Source: Zingiber officinale (lineage: Eukaryota > Streptophyta > Magnoliopsida > Zingiberales > Zingiberaceae). Taken from it: a DNA stretch of 64,000 nt. The notes under the pieces were generated by a model that saw only the letters and a list, made by a program, of their open reading frames with translations, was not told where the DNA came from and made no database searches. The translations under genes and the position numbers were made by a program. The first letter of the stretch is position 1, and each line of letters opens with the position of its first letter. Shown piece after piece: positions 35,035 through 46,366 of the stretch. The stretch is from positions 140,256,996-140,320,995 of the forward strand of contig NC_055990.1 in NCBI RefSeq assembly GCF_018446385.1. Direction: 5' to 3'.

Positions 35035-38000
35035 TGTAACGCCCACCCTTCCCACCACTCATAAAGGGGGAGAAGGACAGGGTTACTTGAAACATACATA
35101 CGTGCATAGATGGCAGCGGAAGTACATAAATCTCTTTTTTTTGAAACAAACTAAACCAACTAAAGCATATAATCATGTTATCATAGAAGCATATATCCAA
35201 CATATCATGTGAACCATGTATTAGCATTCATAACTTGATCTAACATCTACTACTTGCTAAGTGATGCATGACCTTTTACTTGAATAAAGCATGCTAACAT
35301 GGAACATAAAAACATAAGTTCATAGTGGGTAAATACCAATAAGTATCATCCATCAAACGTTGTGTAGCAAAATAAGATCACACGTAAAGGTTTAGAATAT
35401 ATAAGCAATAGGCAGATCTATTCAACCATGCCACTGCCACACACATTCTTGCCCTTCCTGCTGCTCCCTTTTTAATTCAACCATTCTTTTCCTTTATCTG
35501 CAGTACAAGGGAAATTAAACGATAAGCACATAGGCTTAGTAAGATTCTTTCCTACTCACAAAAACATAAATCATACATCTAAACATAAAGTGGTGATATG
35601 TTCATTTAACTAACATCCATATATAAATTGCATGCTAGCATAAAGTGGAGTCATACTCATGTAAATCAATCATAACATAGCATGTGAGAGCTCATACATA
35701 AAGTAATAGCATGATCATCTAGGCATCATAGACATATTTTTCAAAAAGAAACATCTTACTAAAACATAAAGAAAACATTTAGCATGAATAAGTATATGCA
35801 AGATGTCCTTTTGAAAACATATATCATGAAATGAGCATATGCAAGATGTCCTTTGAAAACATGTATATCATATAAATACTTAAACATAATCTCATCATGA
35901 GGGTCCGGCTTTGTACCACATACATGAATTTGCGCGCATCCTAAATAGATCCGATGCAGCTAATCTCGAACCTATTAGGAACTAGGCCTGTTTCCTTGAC
36001 CATCGACCTAGGGGCACTTAGGAGCCCATCCCTTATTAGGCCCGTTTCTTGACCATCGACCTAGGGGCAACTTAGGAGCTCATCCCCGGTACAAGTCATA
36101 CAAAGTAAAATAATATATCATGTTTCTTATCATATCATAGCATATCATGTTCTTGTCATATAATGTCATATCATGTTCTTGTCATATCATGAAGAGTACT
36201 CTTAATCCCAACTTAAGGGAAGCATCTCTTAGGCTTTTCATCATACATAAGCCTTACATAACATAATGACATAAGTGCGCATACATATACCATATCATAG
36301 AGAAAACATACATGATGGCATAAGTGCACATAACATTTAGCATATCATAGAGAAAACATAGATGATGGCATAAGTGCACATAACATTTAGCATATAACAT
36401 ACAACATGGTGACATAAAATCCATAACACATCATAAGGAGTCAATATCATGCATGGTTGGGGTTTTGATCCTCCTACAAACCCTAAATCATAACTTGGCC
36501 GAAACCTAAAGAATAGGGTTCTAGGTTTTTTTCACACAACGTGAAGCATGAAACTTAAACTAACCATATATCAAAGATCATATATCATGAGGAAGCATAT
36601 ACAAGCATAGTTAGGTTTCAAAACTTTTCCCTAAGCCTTTCATCCATTCTTGGTCGAAACCTAAAGAGTAGGGTTCTAGGTCTTTAACACAACATGAAGC
36701 ATGAAACTTAAACTAATCATATATCAAAGATCATACATCATGAGGAAGCATATACAAGCATAGTTAGGTTTCAAAACTTTTCCGTAAGCCTTTCATCCAT
36801 TCTTGGCCGAAACCTAAAGAGTAGGGTTCTAGGTCTTTAACACAACATGAAGCATGAAACTTAAACTAACCATATATCAAAGATCATACATCATGAGGAA
36901 GCATATACAAGCATAGTTAGGTTTCAAAACTTTTCCGTAAGCCTTTCATCCATTCTTGGCTGAACCCTAAAGAGTAGGGTTCTAGGTCTTTAACACAACA
37001 TGAAGCATGAAATTTAAACTAACCATATATCAAAGATCATACATCATGAGGAAGCATATACAAGGATAGTTAGGTTTCAAAATTTTTCCCTATGCCTTTC
37101 ATCCATTCTTGGCCGAAACCTAAAGAGTAGGGTTCTAGGTCTTTAACACAACATGAAGCATGAAACTTAAACTAACAACATGTAAGAGATCATACATCAT
37201 GAAGAAGCATAACAAGCATGGTTAGATTTCAGAACTTTGCTCCAAGCCTTATATTCAATCTTGGCTGAAACCTAAGGGTAAGGTTCTAAACTTTTTAATA
37301 CGACATGTAGCATGGAAACTTAAACTAACAACATGCAAGAGATCATACATCATGAAGAAACATAAACAAGCATGGTTAGATTTAAAACTTTGCTCTAAGC
37401 CATATATTCAATCTTGGCCGAAACCTAAAGGTAAGGTTCTAAACTTTTTAATACAACATGTAGCATGAAAACTTAAACTAACAACATGTAAGAGATCATA
37501 CATCATGAAGCATAACAAGCATGGTTAGATTTCAAAACTTTGCTCCAAGCCTTATATTCAATCTTGGCTGAAACCTATGGGTAAGGTTCTAAACTTTTTA
37601 ATACGACATGTAGCATGGAAACTTAAACTAACAACATGCAAGAGATCATACATCATGAAGAAACATAAACAAGCATGGTTAGATTTAAAACTTTGCTCTA
37701 AGCCATATATTCAATCTTGGCCGAAACCTAAAGGTAAGGTTCTAAACTTTTTAATACAACATGTAGCATGAAAACTTAAACTAACAACATGTAAGAGATC
37801 ATACATCATGAAGAATCATAAACAAACATGGTTAGATTTAAAAACTTTGCTCTAAGCCATATATTCAATCTTGGCCGAAACCTAAAGGTAAGGTTCTAAA
37901 CTTTTTTTTTTATACCACATGTAGCATGAAAACTTAACAACCATAAGTGACCACAAATCCTTATCTTGGACGAAACTTGCAAGGCAAATCCTTAGGTTTT

Positions 38001-38558
38001 TCAAACCACCTTTAAACATAAAGCATACGAGGGCTACTTGTACTGCAGCTGAGGGAATACTTACATCCTTTCGCTAAGAAAATACCCTTGTTTGAGAAGT
38101 TTGCCTAAGAAGAAGATCCCCTTTAGCTTGGTTTCGGCAAATGAAGGAAAATGGTTGGGAATTTCGGTGGAAGAAGAGAGGAGGAAATAGAGAGAAGACA
38201 AAATGAAAATTTTCCTTCCTTTCTCTTATTTATGCCAAAATGAAGGAAGAAGGCAAAACCATCTTCTCATTGGGAAGGAAGAAGAGAACTCAAACTTCTC
38301 CTTCTAAGTCTCCTTCTAAGTGAAGGGGCCTTCACCTTAACTACAATCTCCCTTCTTTTTCCTAACAGCACACCCCTGCTGGGGCTACTGGTTATCACTT
38401 GAAATCACTTACCAAGAGGTTCAAGATTCAAACCTTGATTATGCCTCTTTTTGGTTCTATTTCCTTTTTATTTTATTTTTTTTGAAAAATCTACATAAAG
38501 CATATTTTAATCATGGGAAAAAAATTCATAAAATTGCTAGGATCCTATGGGTGTTACA
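35035..38558 (-). repeat. 5' LTR of the Tekay-like element
   Basis: Plus-strand ends TGTAACGCCCACCC and TGGGTGTTACA. Pairs with 24242-30851. Contains the 152-bp array (36495-37960, about ten copies). Confidence 0.9.
36495..37960. repeat. About 152-bp tandem array, 10 copies
   Basis: Same unit as 29090-30240, with two more copies. Confidence 0.85.
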
Positions 38559-38843
38559 CCAAGTGCCTCGCTATGTTTGTCCTGGGAGCCGATTTTGGAA
38601 ATTAATATTTAATGGAATTTATAATATAGGTGGATTTGGATCAATAGTGTTAAGTTTCGCTTGCGATCCAAATCCAAACCATCAAAACAGATAAGTTAAA
38701 TTTGGAATCAATGATGTTAAGTTCCGTCTGCGATTTCTAATTTAACTTCTAAAGAACACAATAGGTTGTTTAGGAAAGGTTCGACATGTGTACAAAATTT
38801 TTGTACAGTGGAACCGATACGATCTTCCTAGGGCCAACCAACA

Positions 38844-39444
38844 GTCAGGACTTATAGCCTTGCGGCACAGGATACATGGACAAGTGTACAAGTTGAAATG
38901 TGCCAGCCAAGGATACAGGTCAGGTCTGATAGCCTTGCGGCACAGGATACATGGACAAGCGTACAGGTCGGAATGTGCTAGCCAAGGAGGCAGGTCAGGA
39001 CTTATAGCCTTGCGGCACAGGATGCATGGTCAAGCATACAGATCAGGATGTGTCAACCAAGGATACAGGTCAGGACTTATAGCCATGCGGCACAGGATAC
39101 ATGGACAAGCATATAGGTCGAAATATGCCAGCCAAGGATACAGGTCAGGTCTGATAGTCTTGTGGCACAGGATACATGGACAAGCGTACAGGTTGGGATG
39201 TTCCAGCCAAGGAGGCAGGTCAGGACTTATAGCCTTGCGGCACAGGATACATGGTCAAGCGTACAGATCGGGATGTGTCAACCAAGGATACAGGTCAGGA
39301 CTTATAGCCTTGCGGCATAGGATACATGGACAAGCGTACAGGTCGAAATGTGTCAACCAAGGATACAGGCCAGGACTTATAGCTCTGCGACACAAGATAC
39401 ATGGACAAGCGTACAGGTCGCGAGGCAAGGAGGCGATAACAGGT
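38844..39444 (+). repeat. 75-bp tandem array, right part (8 copies)
   Basis: Units start at 38844, 38919, 38994, 39069, 39144 and on with an exact 75-bp step. Because 75 is a multiple of three and the units lack stops in one frame, a 227-codon open frame results, made of 25-residue repeats. It is an LTR satellite and not a likely gene. Confidence 0.9.
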
Positions 39445-40497
39445 AAGTCGGGTCGGGAATTTACAAGATAAGACACACAGAACAGGTCTGGATGTACAGG
39501 TCTGGGTTCAAGAGATGGCAAACACGAGATAGATAAAGGTCTGCGCTTACAGATCGGAGTCGGCAAGTACTAAGACCCAGCCTGGGGATCACGCACGGGG
39601 AGATCATGTTGTATTGAAAAGAATTTAGATATCTCCACAATGGTATGATATTGTCCACTTTGGGCCTAAGCCCTCATGGCTTTGCTCTTGGGCTCTACCC
39701 AAAAGGCCTCATTCCAATGGAGATATCTTTTCTCTTATAAACCCATGATCTTTTCCATGTGTTTTCAATATGGAACTATGTTTGCAGCCTTGCAACCCCA
39801 ACAATCCCCCCCCCCCCTCAAACAAAGGACCATAGGCTTCCCACGTCCGATCATCGACCCACAGGTCTTCCTGCCCCTCGGTCCACCCGACCTACTAGGA
39901 CTTCCTTGCCTAGCCGCAGCTAGGACTTCCTGCCTGGTGTCTAGTCCTCTTGATCCGAACATAGGAGCCCCCACTTTCTTTGTTCGAGGTCAATATTGTA
40001 CACACATGGCTCAATCAGACCATAGCTCTTGTGCACAATCAGCGGTTAAACCTTCTGGCAGTCCGGGCTCTGATACCAATTGTTGGATCGAGACGCGCTA
40101 GAGGGGGGTGAATAGTGCTCGCGGCTATTTCGTTCGATTATCGGAATCGTAAAATGTTCGTCGAGTAATTAAAGCAGCGGAATAAAAAAGAAACAAACAC
40201 ACAAGAACACGGTCGTTTATTTCGTTCGGAGCCTAGATCGACTCCTACTCGAAGGCCCGCGATCCTTGATCACTTTCCGTGGGCAACAACTATAAGCTTG
40301 TAAAAACTATTACAAACTAATTACAATTCAAAGCAGTAAAAAGATTATACCGACAACACAAGACTAAATCTGAAGCTCCGGGTTGTCGGGGTTTCGTTGT
40401 AGCACTTTGGGATCGTCTCGTACACAGCTTGTAGCAGAAAGTTCGCTTGGAATTCGTTGATGTGAGCTGCTGGTCGAGATCCCTTATAAAGGGTGTT

Positions 40498-40713
40498 CAA
40501 GGCACCTTCTACTGTTCACCAAGGCACCTTGAATGAGCCGAGTCAGCCGTGGAGATAAGGGTTGAACTGGTCGAACCTTATCAGGTTCAAGGCGCCTTCA
40601 TCAAGCTGTCCAATGCGCCTTGGCTTCCTTCAAGGCGCCTCCAAGCTTGCTTCGCAGCCAGCTCAGGTTTTGCACCTGAGGTGCCTCCAAGCTCCATGGA
40701 GGCGCCTCGGTAC
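40498..40713 (-). promoter_or_regulatory. CAAGGCGCCTTG palindrome cluster in U3
   Basis: Several CAAGGCGCCTTG-like units and variants. In the minus direction the cluster ends directly at CCCTTTATAAGGG (40491-40503), a TATA-type box that is itself nearly palindromic. Confidence 0.7.
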
Positions 40714-40984
40714 TGTTCATCCGAGGCCAATTTTGCACTTTGGTCCCTGCAAGATATGTTAAACACAAAAATACCCTGCAGCACAAAGTTAGCTCATAAC
40801 ACATAAGTGATAGTATAAAAGTGAAAGTTTGACAGTCTCCGGACTGTCCGAGTCTGACTTCAGGTTTCCAACCGGAAACCCTTGGTCGACCCGACGCCTA
40901 CTGTTCCCTCTGCGGGGAACGCGTCTTCACCTACTCCACTCAGGAGATTTACTTGCTACCAGTGCGATCCTCCAGACCGACTGG

Positions 40985-41340
40985 ACTTTTCACCTAGGGT
41001 TACCACCCCTTAGGACCTAGGGTTACCGCCCCCTAGGGTTTTTCTCCACCTAGGGTTACCACCCCTAGGACCTAAGATTGCCGCCCCTTAGGGTTTTCCT
41101 CCACCTAGGGTTACCGCCCCCTAGGACCTAAGGTTGCCGCCCCTTAGGGTTTTCCTTCACCTTGGGTTACCACCCCCTAGGACCTAAGGTTGCCGCCCCT
41201 TAGGGTTTTCCTCCACCTAGGGTTACCGCCCCCTAGGACCTAAGGTTACCCCCTCTTAGGATTTTCCTTCACCTAGGGTTACCACCCCCTAGGACCTAAG
41301 GTTACCCCCCCTTAGGATTTTCTCCTGCCTAACCGCAGTT
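40985..41340. repeat. CCTAGGGTTACC minisatellite in the copia LTR
   Basis: A unit of about 55-60 bp (CACCTAGGGTTACC-CCCCCTAGGACCTA) recurs five to six times. Fewer copies are found in the related LTRs at about 48160-48350 and 54370-54590. Confidence 0.8.
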
Positions 41341-42078
41341 AGGACTTTCCTGAAACCTTATTTAACCACGTTAGATAACAAGGAATCTTAACTTTGAATC
41401 CGTTTGCCATTATCAAAACTGAGGTTCGATCGTCAGATGCTTACTGCACCAACAGATCAGGCACTACATGACAAGCAAGCAAGGGAATCATAACCACTTG
41501 TCAGAGAATAATCAGAGTGTCAGGGAATATGTCGACGGTCGGGGGTTCACTGCCCCCTCGATTCTTCCACCAGCCTATTGGAGGATGCCACGTGTCATTC
41601 ACCGCCAGAAAAAGCCTGACATCTGACATTCCCTGACAACCGCCAGACTCCGGAAGCATCCGTTGCAATATAAAAAGGTTTGTTTTGTCCCTTATGCAGG
41701 TACACGCACTCACCTTTTCGTACTCGTCCTTTACTTTTCATTTTTTTTCCTTTTTCTTCTAGGGAAAAAGTACCTGACTTGAGAGTCGGAGGACCTGACC
41801 CGGGGACTTTTTCCCTGGTTTCTGGTCTCTAACGACTCTTGGGCTCGTCTGAGTGTGCACAGAGCCCTCGCTTCATCGTCTTCGTCATCCCCCCCCCCCC
41901 CCCCCCCGTCATTTGCCCGTGTGAGCCCTTGAGGAGGGTGCCAGATCGACCCGGCTTTACAGCGACTCTCTGTTAACACCAGCTACAGCATGGCCTGCCT
42001 TCATATGATTCAGCTTTCAGACGGGATCAAATTTCGCACTGTCTGTGGGAACACAGCAACCTATTTTGGAACGTGACG

Positions 42079-43242
42079 ATGGAGGACTCGGGATGAATCA
42101 ACGTGACCATGACGGCAGGAGAATACGAGCTCTTCAAGGAGGCTAAGAAGCGGGCGACCTCGGAAAAGCAGTAGCAAACGACTGCCTCTTGACCAAAAAG
42201 GCTACCCAAGGTTTCTAAAGAGCCTGCTCACGCCTCTGACCAAGGCTCTAAGCTAAAACAACCTATGGAATTTCCTCCTGCCTTCTATAGAGAGTCAGGC
42301 CAGGGGTACTATCAACCAAACCCTGGATGTTACAATTGCAAGGAGCAGCCACAAATTTTACTGGCTGAGAGTTCTTTGCCCAAGGACTCTAAGAAAGGGA
42401 AGTCTATCATCCTGCGTGAAGAACGCAGGTCGGAACTAGAAGAGAAAGTGCCCTTCTCTTCCAAGATCTTGGAGGAGAAACTACCGAAAGGATACAGACC
42501 CCCCGCTATCGGGGAATATGATGGAAGCAAAGATCCTGAGGATCATCTCTGCAAATTCAGGAATTCGGCCTTGCTACACCAACACAGCGACGCTGTTAAA
42601 TGTCGTATGTTCCTGAACACTCTGTCGGGCTCTGCCCAAAAATGGTTCGACGGGTTACCACATGGGTCCATCACATGTTTCTCTGATTTCAAGATTGCTT
42701 TCCTGCACCACTTCGCCAGCAGCAGGAAGTACCAGAAAACTAACCACTGCTTGTTCGCGCTCAAGCAAGGGTCCGCTGAGCCACTGAGAAGCTATATCAA
42801 GCGTTTCAATCAAGTGGCTCAGGAAGTTCCCTCGGCCACATCTAAAATACTCATGAGCGTCTTCTCCCATGGGTTGACCGAGGGAGAGTTCTTTAGGGAG
42901 CTCATCAGAAATCCTGTAAGGAATTTTGATGAGATGCTGGAGAAGGCGACCATCTATATCAACGTGGAGGAAGTGCAAGCGGCACGAAGGAAGGCAGACA
43001 AACCACCTCCCGCTACCAACAGACCCAAAAGAAGAGCACCTCAACCGCCTGCTCAACCTCTTCCACATGCTCGGGACGCCAAACCAACCTTCCATCCCGG
43101 TCAGGACGCCCGACCAGTACTGCGTGTAGCCACAGTTCAGGTTCCCCGCCCTAGATCTTGGAGACTGCCTTATTGCACATACCATCGGTCTCGCACGCAT
43201 GCCACCAATGATTGCTTTCAATTCACACGTGATTCCCAATGA
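42079..43242 (+). pseudogene. gag: Tat-like gypsy gag
   Basis: The frame begins at ATG 42079 but has three stops before 42200; from 42265 it is open for 325 codons. The gag domain shows IGEYDGSKDPEDHLCKFR, FLNTLSGSAQKWFDGLP and FASSRKYQKTNHCLFALKQG, followed by a proline-rich part and a knuckle-like CTYHRSRTHATNDC. This is the gag type of Tat-lineage plant elements. A TGA (43240-43242) separates it from the protease frame, which continues in the same frame at 43252. Confidence 0.85.
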
Positions 43243-43251
43243 GCTACTGAG

Positions 43252-44214
43252 TTGGGTTTACCACCCCCTGAGTTGGCTCCTCAGGTCCAGCGAATGATAG
43301 AAGAGCAGCGCAAGGCAGCAAAGCAGGCTAATCGACCTCGGGCTGAACAGGAAAGGCAGAACATGCCACAACAAGGGCACGCTGGAGAACCCGTAGAAGC
43401 CTGGGAGGTAGAAAACAGGGGCAACACGGCTATCAGAGACATAGGCATGATCTCTGGCGGTCCTACCGAGGAAGATTCGGGCCGGGCGTGCAAGTCTCAT
43501 GAGCGTCGGCTGGAGATCCATGCTGTGGGGTGCAGTCAAGAGCATGCTGCTGGCCCAGTCATCAACTTCGGACCGCAAGACCTAGAAGGGCTGGAGCTGC
43601 CTCATGATGACGCCTTCATAATCAAAGCTATTATAGCCAACAGCCGAGTGGCCAGAGTCTTTGTAGATACTGGCAACTCCGTCAATGTCTTGTTCAGGTC
43701 GGCTTTCGAGAAAATGCAAATTGACGCCAGTGAGCTCCAGTCGATAGCCACTTCTCTATATGGCTTTACTGGTAATGAAGTAAGGTCCATGGGTCAGATC
43801 AAGCTGGCTATATCCTTGGGAAGTGAGCCATTGGTCAGGACCAGGAGGAGCACCTTTCTTCTAGTTGACTCGCCCTCCTCTTACAATGTCATTCTAGGAC
43901 GACCAGCTTTGCATGAATTCCGGGCGGCAGTTTCTACATTTCATCAGAAAATCAAATTCCCTGTCGGAGATCAGGTCGGGGAAGTTAGGGGAGAACAGCG
44001 GGTCTCTCGGCGGTGCTACATTGACATGGTCAAAGTAGAAGCTCGCAAAGCATAGAGGACTCAGGATGGGGTTGTGCACACCATTCAAGAAGAACTCCTA
44101 CCTATAGCTGAAGAGCCTATTCCTTGGGAGGAAGTCCAGCTGTATCTTGAATGATCAGAGAGTCTTATTGGGGTAGCCAGTGACTTGCCTGACCCGCAAC
44201 AGAGATGTCTTCGC
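43252..44214 (+). pseudogene. pol: Tat-like protease region
   Basis: The aspartic protease active site FVDTGNSVNVLF is at about 43662-43697 and the later YNVILGRPALHEF near 43885. The open frame ends at 44055, and the pol frame goes on with more stops to the LTR insertion at 44215 (TSD TTCGC). Confidence 0.82.
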
Positions 44215-44836
44215 TGATAGGACCTTCGGATGCGGCTAGAGAGGGGGGGTGTGAATAGCCGACCTTAAATTATCGTTTCTTCCTACAATTTAGGTTAGCG
44301 CAGTGGAAATACAATGTAGAAACAAAAGTGGAGAAGATCAAACCTCAAACACGATGATGTAACGAGGTTCGGAGATGATACTCCTACTCCTCGGCGTGTC
44401 CGTAAGGTGGACGAAGCCTATCAATCCGTCGGTGGATGAGACCCCGGATAACTGGATAATATGAACTCCTTCTGGGTGGAGAAACCTCGCCACAATCTCT
44501 CTTGCAACAGCAAGAATGGAGTACAACCAATAGAGAAAGAAAACAAGAACAATATAAATGTAAAAACACTTTGCTTGCCTTCTCGTCGACTGGAGTTCGA
44601 TGAAGCAGCAACTTCACGATGTCAACAGCAGCTGATCACCCAGTCGAGGGAAGCTCACATTAAGCTTCAGGAATAGGGAGCTCAGCAAAGCTCAGATCGC
44701 GAGAGTGAGGAAGAAGATCAAGAACAGTTCCTATAGAGGCCCTCGACCTCGATATATATCCTGCACCTGATGCACCTGTGAAGAAGACAAAGAGCAACAC
44801 AGAAATCTAGCCGTTGTGTTGCAACGGCTAGGCCTG

Positions 44837-45129
44837 GACCGATCAGGCTCCATCCTGATCGGTCTGGGAGTCATCTGATCGGTCTGTGGACCGATCAGGC
44901 CCTAGGTTGATCGGTCCCCAGACCGGTCAGCCATCTCTGTTAGGGTTTGCTTTAAAGCCTGATCGGTCTGTGGACCGATCAGGCAACGATCAGTAGCTTC
45001 CTGATCGTTTTCTGATCGGTCTGTGGACCGATCAGATAACCTACAGCGAACCACTGTTTGGTTACTGATCAGTCACCAAACCGATCAGATAAACCTGAGT
45101 ATCACTAGATCGGTCACCAGACCGATCCA
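44837..45129 (-). promoter_or_regulatory. CTGATCGGTC/GACCGATCAG palindrome cluster in U3
   Basis: About seven inverted-repeat units with 10-bp arms and 2-4-bp loops. The TATA-like GATATATATC lies about 77 bases downstream in the minus direction. The same motif is in the element at 57018-64000. Confidence 0.7.
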
Positions 45130-45169
45130 ATGCCTTAGAGCTTCCCAGCCCTAAATCCTAAATCCTTCC

Positions 45170-46135
45170 CGGTCTAGAGAACGAGCTACCGAGCCCTCTC
45201 TGACCTAGTCTGGAGAAAAGAGCTACCGAGCCCTCTCCGACTTCCATGTCCGGTCCAGAGAACGAGCTACCGAGTCCTCTCTGACCTAGTCAGGAGAACG
45301 AGCTACCGAGCCCTCTCCGACTTCCAAGTCCGGTCCAGAGAACGAGCTACCGAGCCCTCTCTGACCTAGTCTTGAGAACGAGCTACCAAGCCCTCTCCGA
45401 CTTCATCTGCTCCAGAGAACGAGCTACCGAGCCCTCTCTGACCTAGTCCGGAGAACGAGCTACCGAGCCCTCTCCGACTTCATCCGGTCCAGAGAACGAG
45501 CTACCGATCCCTCTCTGACCTAGTCCGGAGAACGAGCTACCGAGCCCTCTCCGACTTCATCTGGTCCAGAGAATGAGCTACCGAGCCCTCTCTGACCTAG
45601 TCCGGAGAACGAGCTACCGAGCCTCTCCAACTCTGTCTGGTCCAGAGAACGAGCTCCCGAGCCCTCTCTGACCTAGACCGGAGAACGAGCTACCGAGCCC
45701 TCTCTAACTCTGTCTGGACCAGAGAACGAGCTCCCGAGCCCTCTCTGACCTAGTCCGGAGAACGAGCTGCCGAGCCCTCTCCGACTTCCCATGCCAAGCT
45801 TCCATACTTGGACTTCTCCGTGCCAAGCTCCCTGCTTGGACTTTTCCGTGCCAAGTCTCCATACTTGGACTTTTCCCGTGCCAAGCTTCCTGCTTGGACT
45901 TTTCCGTGCCAAGTCTCCATACTTGGACTTTTCCCCGTGCCAAGCTCCCTGCTTGGACTTTTCTATGCCAAGTCTCCATACTTGGACTTTTCCCCGTGCC
46001 AAGCTCCCTTCTTGGACTTTTCCGTGCCAAGTCTCCATACTTGGACTTTTCCCCGTGCCAAGCTCCCTGCTTGGACTTTTCCGTGCCAAGTCTCCATACT
46101 TGGACTTTTCCCGTGCCAAGTCTCCATACTTGGAC
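45170..46135. repeat. Minisatellites of the solo LTR
   Basis: A unit near 35 bp in pairs (GAGAACGAGCTACCGAGCC-CTCTCTGACCTAGTCCG) repeats about 16 times, then a unit near 58 bp about six times. The repeats keep frames open on both strands for 100-190 codons, which explains long but meaningless ORFs here. Confidence 0.88.
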
Positions 46136-46366
46136 TTTACCGAATCAAGTCAACTCAAGTCGGGTCAACCAGGTCAACCTTGACCGAAGGTTGCACCCAC
46201 AATCTCCCAAGTTTGTATTCTTGTCAAACATCAAGATACAACTTTTCTATTCTCATCAAACATCAAAATACAACTCGAGTCAGGTCAACTCGAGTCAGGT
46301 CAACTCGAGTCAGGTCAACTCGAGTCGGGTCAACCAGGTCAACCTTGACCTAAGGTTGCACCAACA

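Larger units (their letters stand above)
24242..38558 (-). mobile_element. Tekay/Del-like chromovirus, RT-RNase H deleted
   Basis: LTRs at 35035-38558 (5' on minus) and 24242-30851 (3' on minus, enlarged by a solo LTR). Perfect TSD CCAAG at 24237-24241 and 38559-38563. Primer-binding site tRNA-iMet at 35020-35031; polypurine tract GGTATGGGGGAT (30852-30863). Coding relics on the minus strand: gag, protease, integrase and chromodomain. The protease runs directly into the region that normally follows RNase H. Several stops and frameshifts make all proteins non-functional. Confidence 0.9.
22120..38843 (+). mobile_element. Solo copia LTR, split by a Tekay-like element
   Basis: LTR pieces 22120-24241 and 38564-38843 (about 2.4 kb) start with TGTTAGAGTGTATACTAAAA and end with GGGCCAACCAACA. 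The perfect TSD GTCAG lies at 22115-22119 and 38844-38848, inside the 75-bp array. No internal copia sequence is present, so recombination left a solo LTR before the Tekay-like insertion. TATA-like ATATAAAAG is at 23771-23779 after the GGCCGGCC cluster. AT-rich TTTTAAAA-type repeats fill 23200-23560. Confidence 0.85.
39607..41454 (-). mobile_element. Small element with two unlike LTR ends
   Basis: On the minus strand: a 1374-bp copia-type LTR (40081-41454), primer-binding site TGGTATCAGAGC (40067-40078), only about 280 bases of internal DNA without an ORF, a poly-G polypurine tract (39804-39820) and a 197-bp TRIM-type LTR (39607-39803). The 5-mer GATCA stands on both outer sides (39602-39606 and 41455-41459), as a TSD would. 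The two LTRs have different sequences and lengths, which ordinary reverse transcription does not produce. It may be a recombinant between a TRIM and a copia. Confidence 0.65.
21685..42029 (+). repeat. 5' LTR of the Tat-like gypsy element, split by insertions
   Basis: Proposed pieces: 21685-22119, 38844-39606 and 41455-42029; everything between is inserted DNA with its own TSDs. The LTR holds the 75-bp array, a clear TATA box (ATATAAAAAGG, 41668-41678) and ends at GGGATCA 42029. A CTGTCTGTGGGAAC block follows at about 42038, as in Tat-type primer-binding regions, but its first half is mutated. The left end (TGATACGG) is a guess because the 3' LTR is beyond the window. Removing insertions leaves about 1.8 kb. 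Confidence 0.5.
44215..46366 (-). mobile_element. Solo SIRE-type LTR
   Basis: Perfect TSD TTCGC at 44210-44214 and 46367-46371, inside the Tat pol. On the minus strand it starts TGTTGGTGCAACCTTAGGTCAAGG, related to the LTR at 3116. It holds the CTGATCGGTC/GACCGATCAG cluster (44837-45129), TATA-like GATATATATC (44751-44760), and three minisatellites: GAGAACGAGCTACCGAGCC (about 45170-45790), CCAAGTCTCCATACTTGGAC alternating with CCAAGCTCCCTGCTTGGAC (45788-46135), and AACTCGAGTCAGGTC (46270-46330). Confidence 0.88.

Noticed and set aside
38788..39471. 227-codon frame of 25-residue repeats
   Set aside because: Pure product of the 75-bp satellite, whose length is a multiple of three.
42655..43239. 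194-codon minus-strand frame
   Set aside because: Shadow of the Tat gag on the opposite strand.
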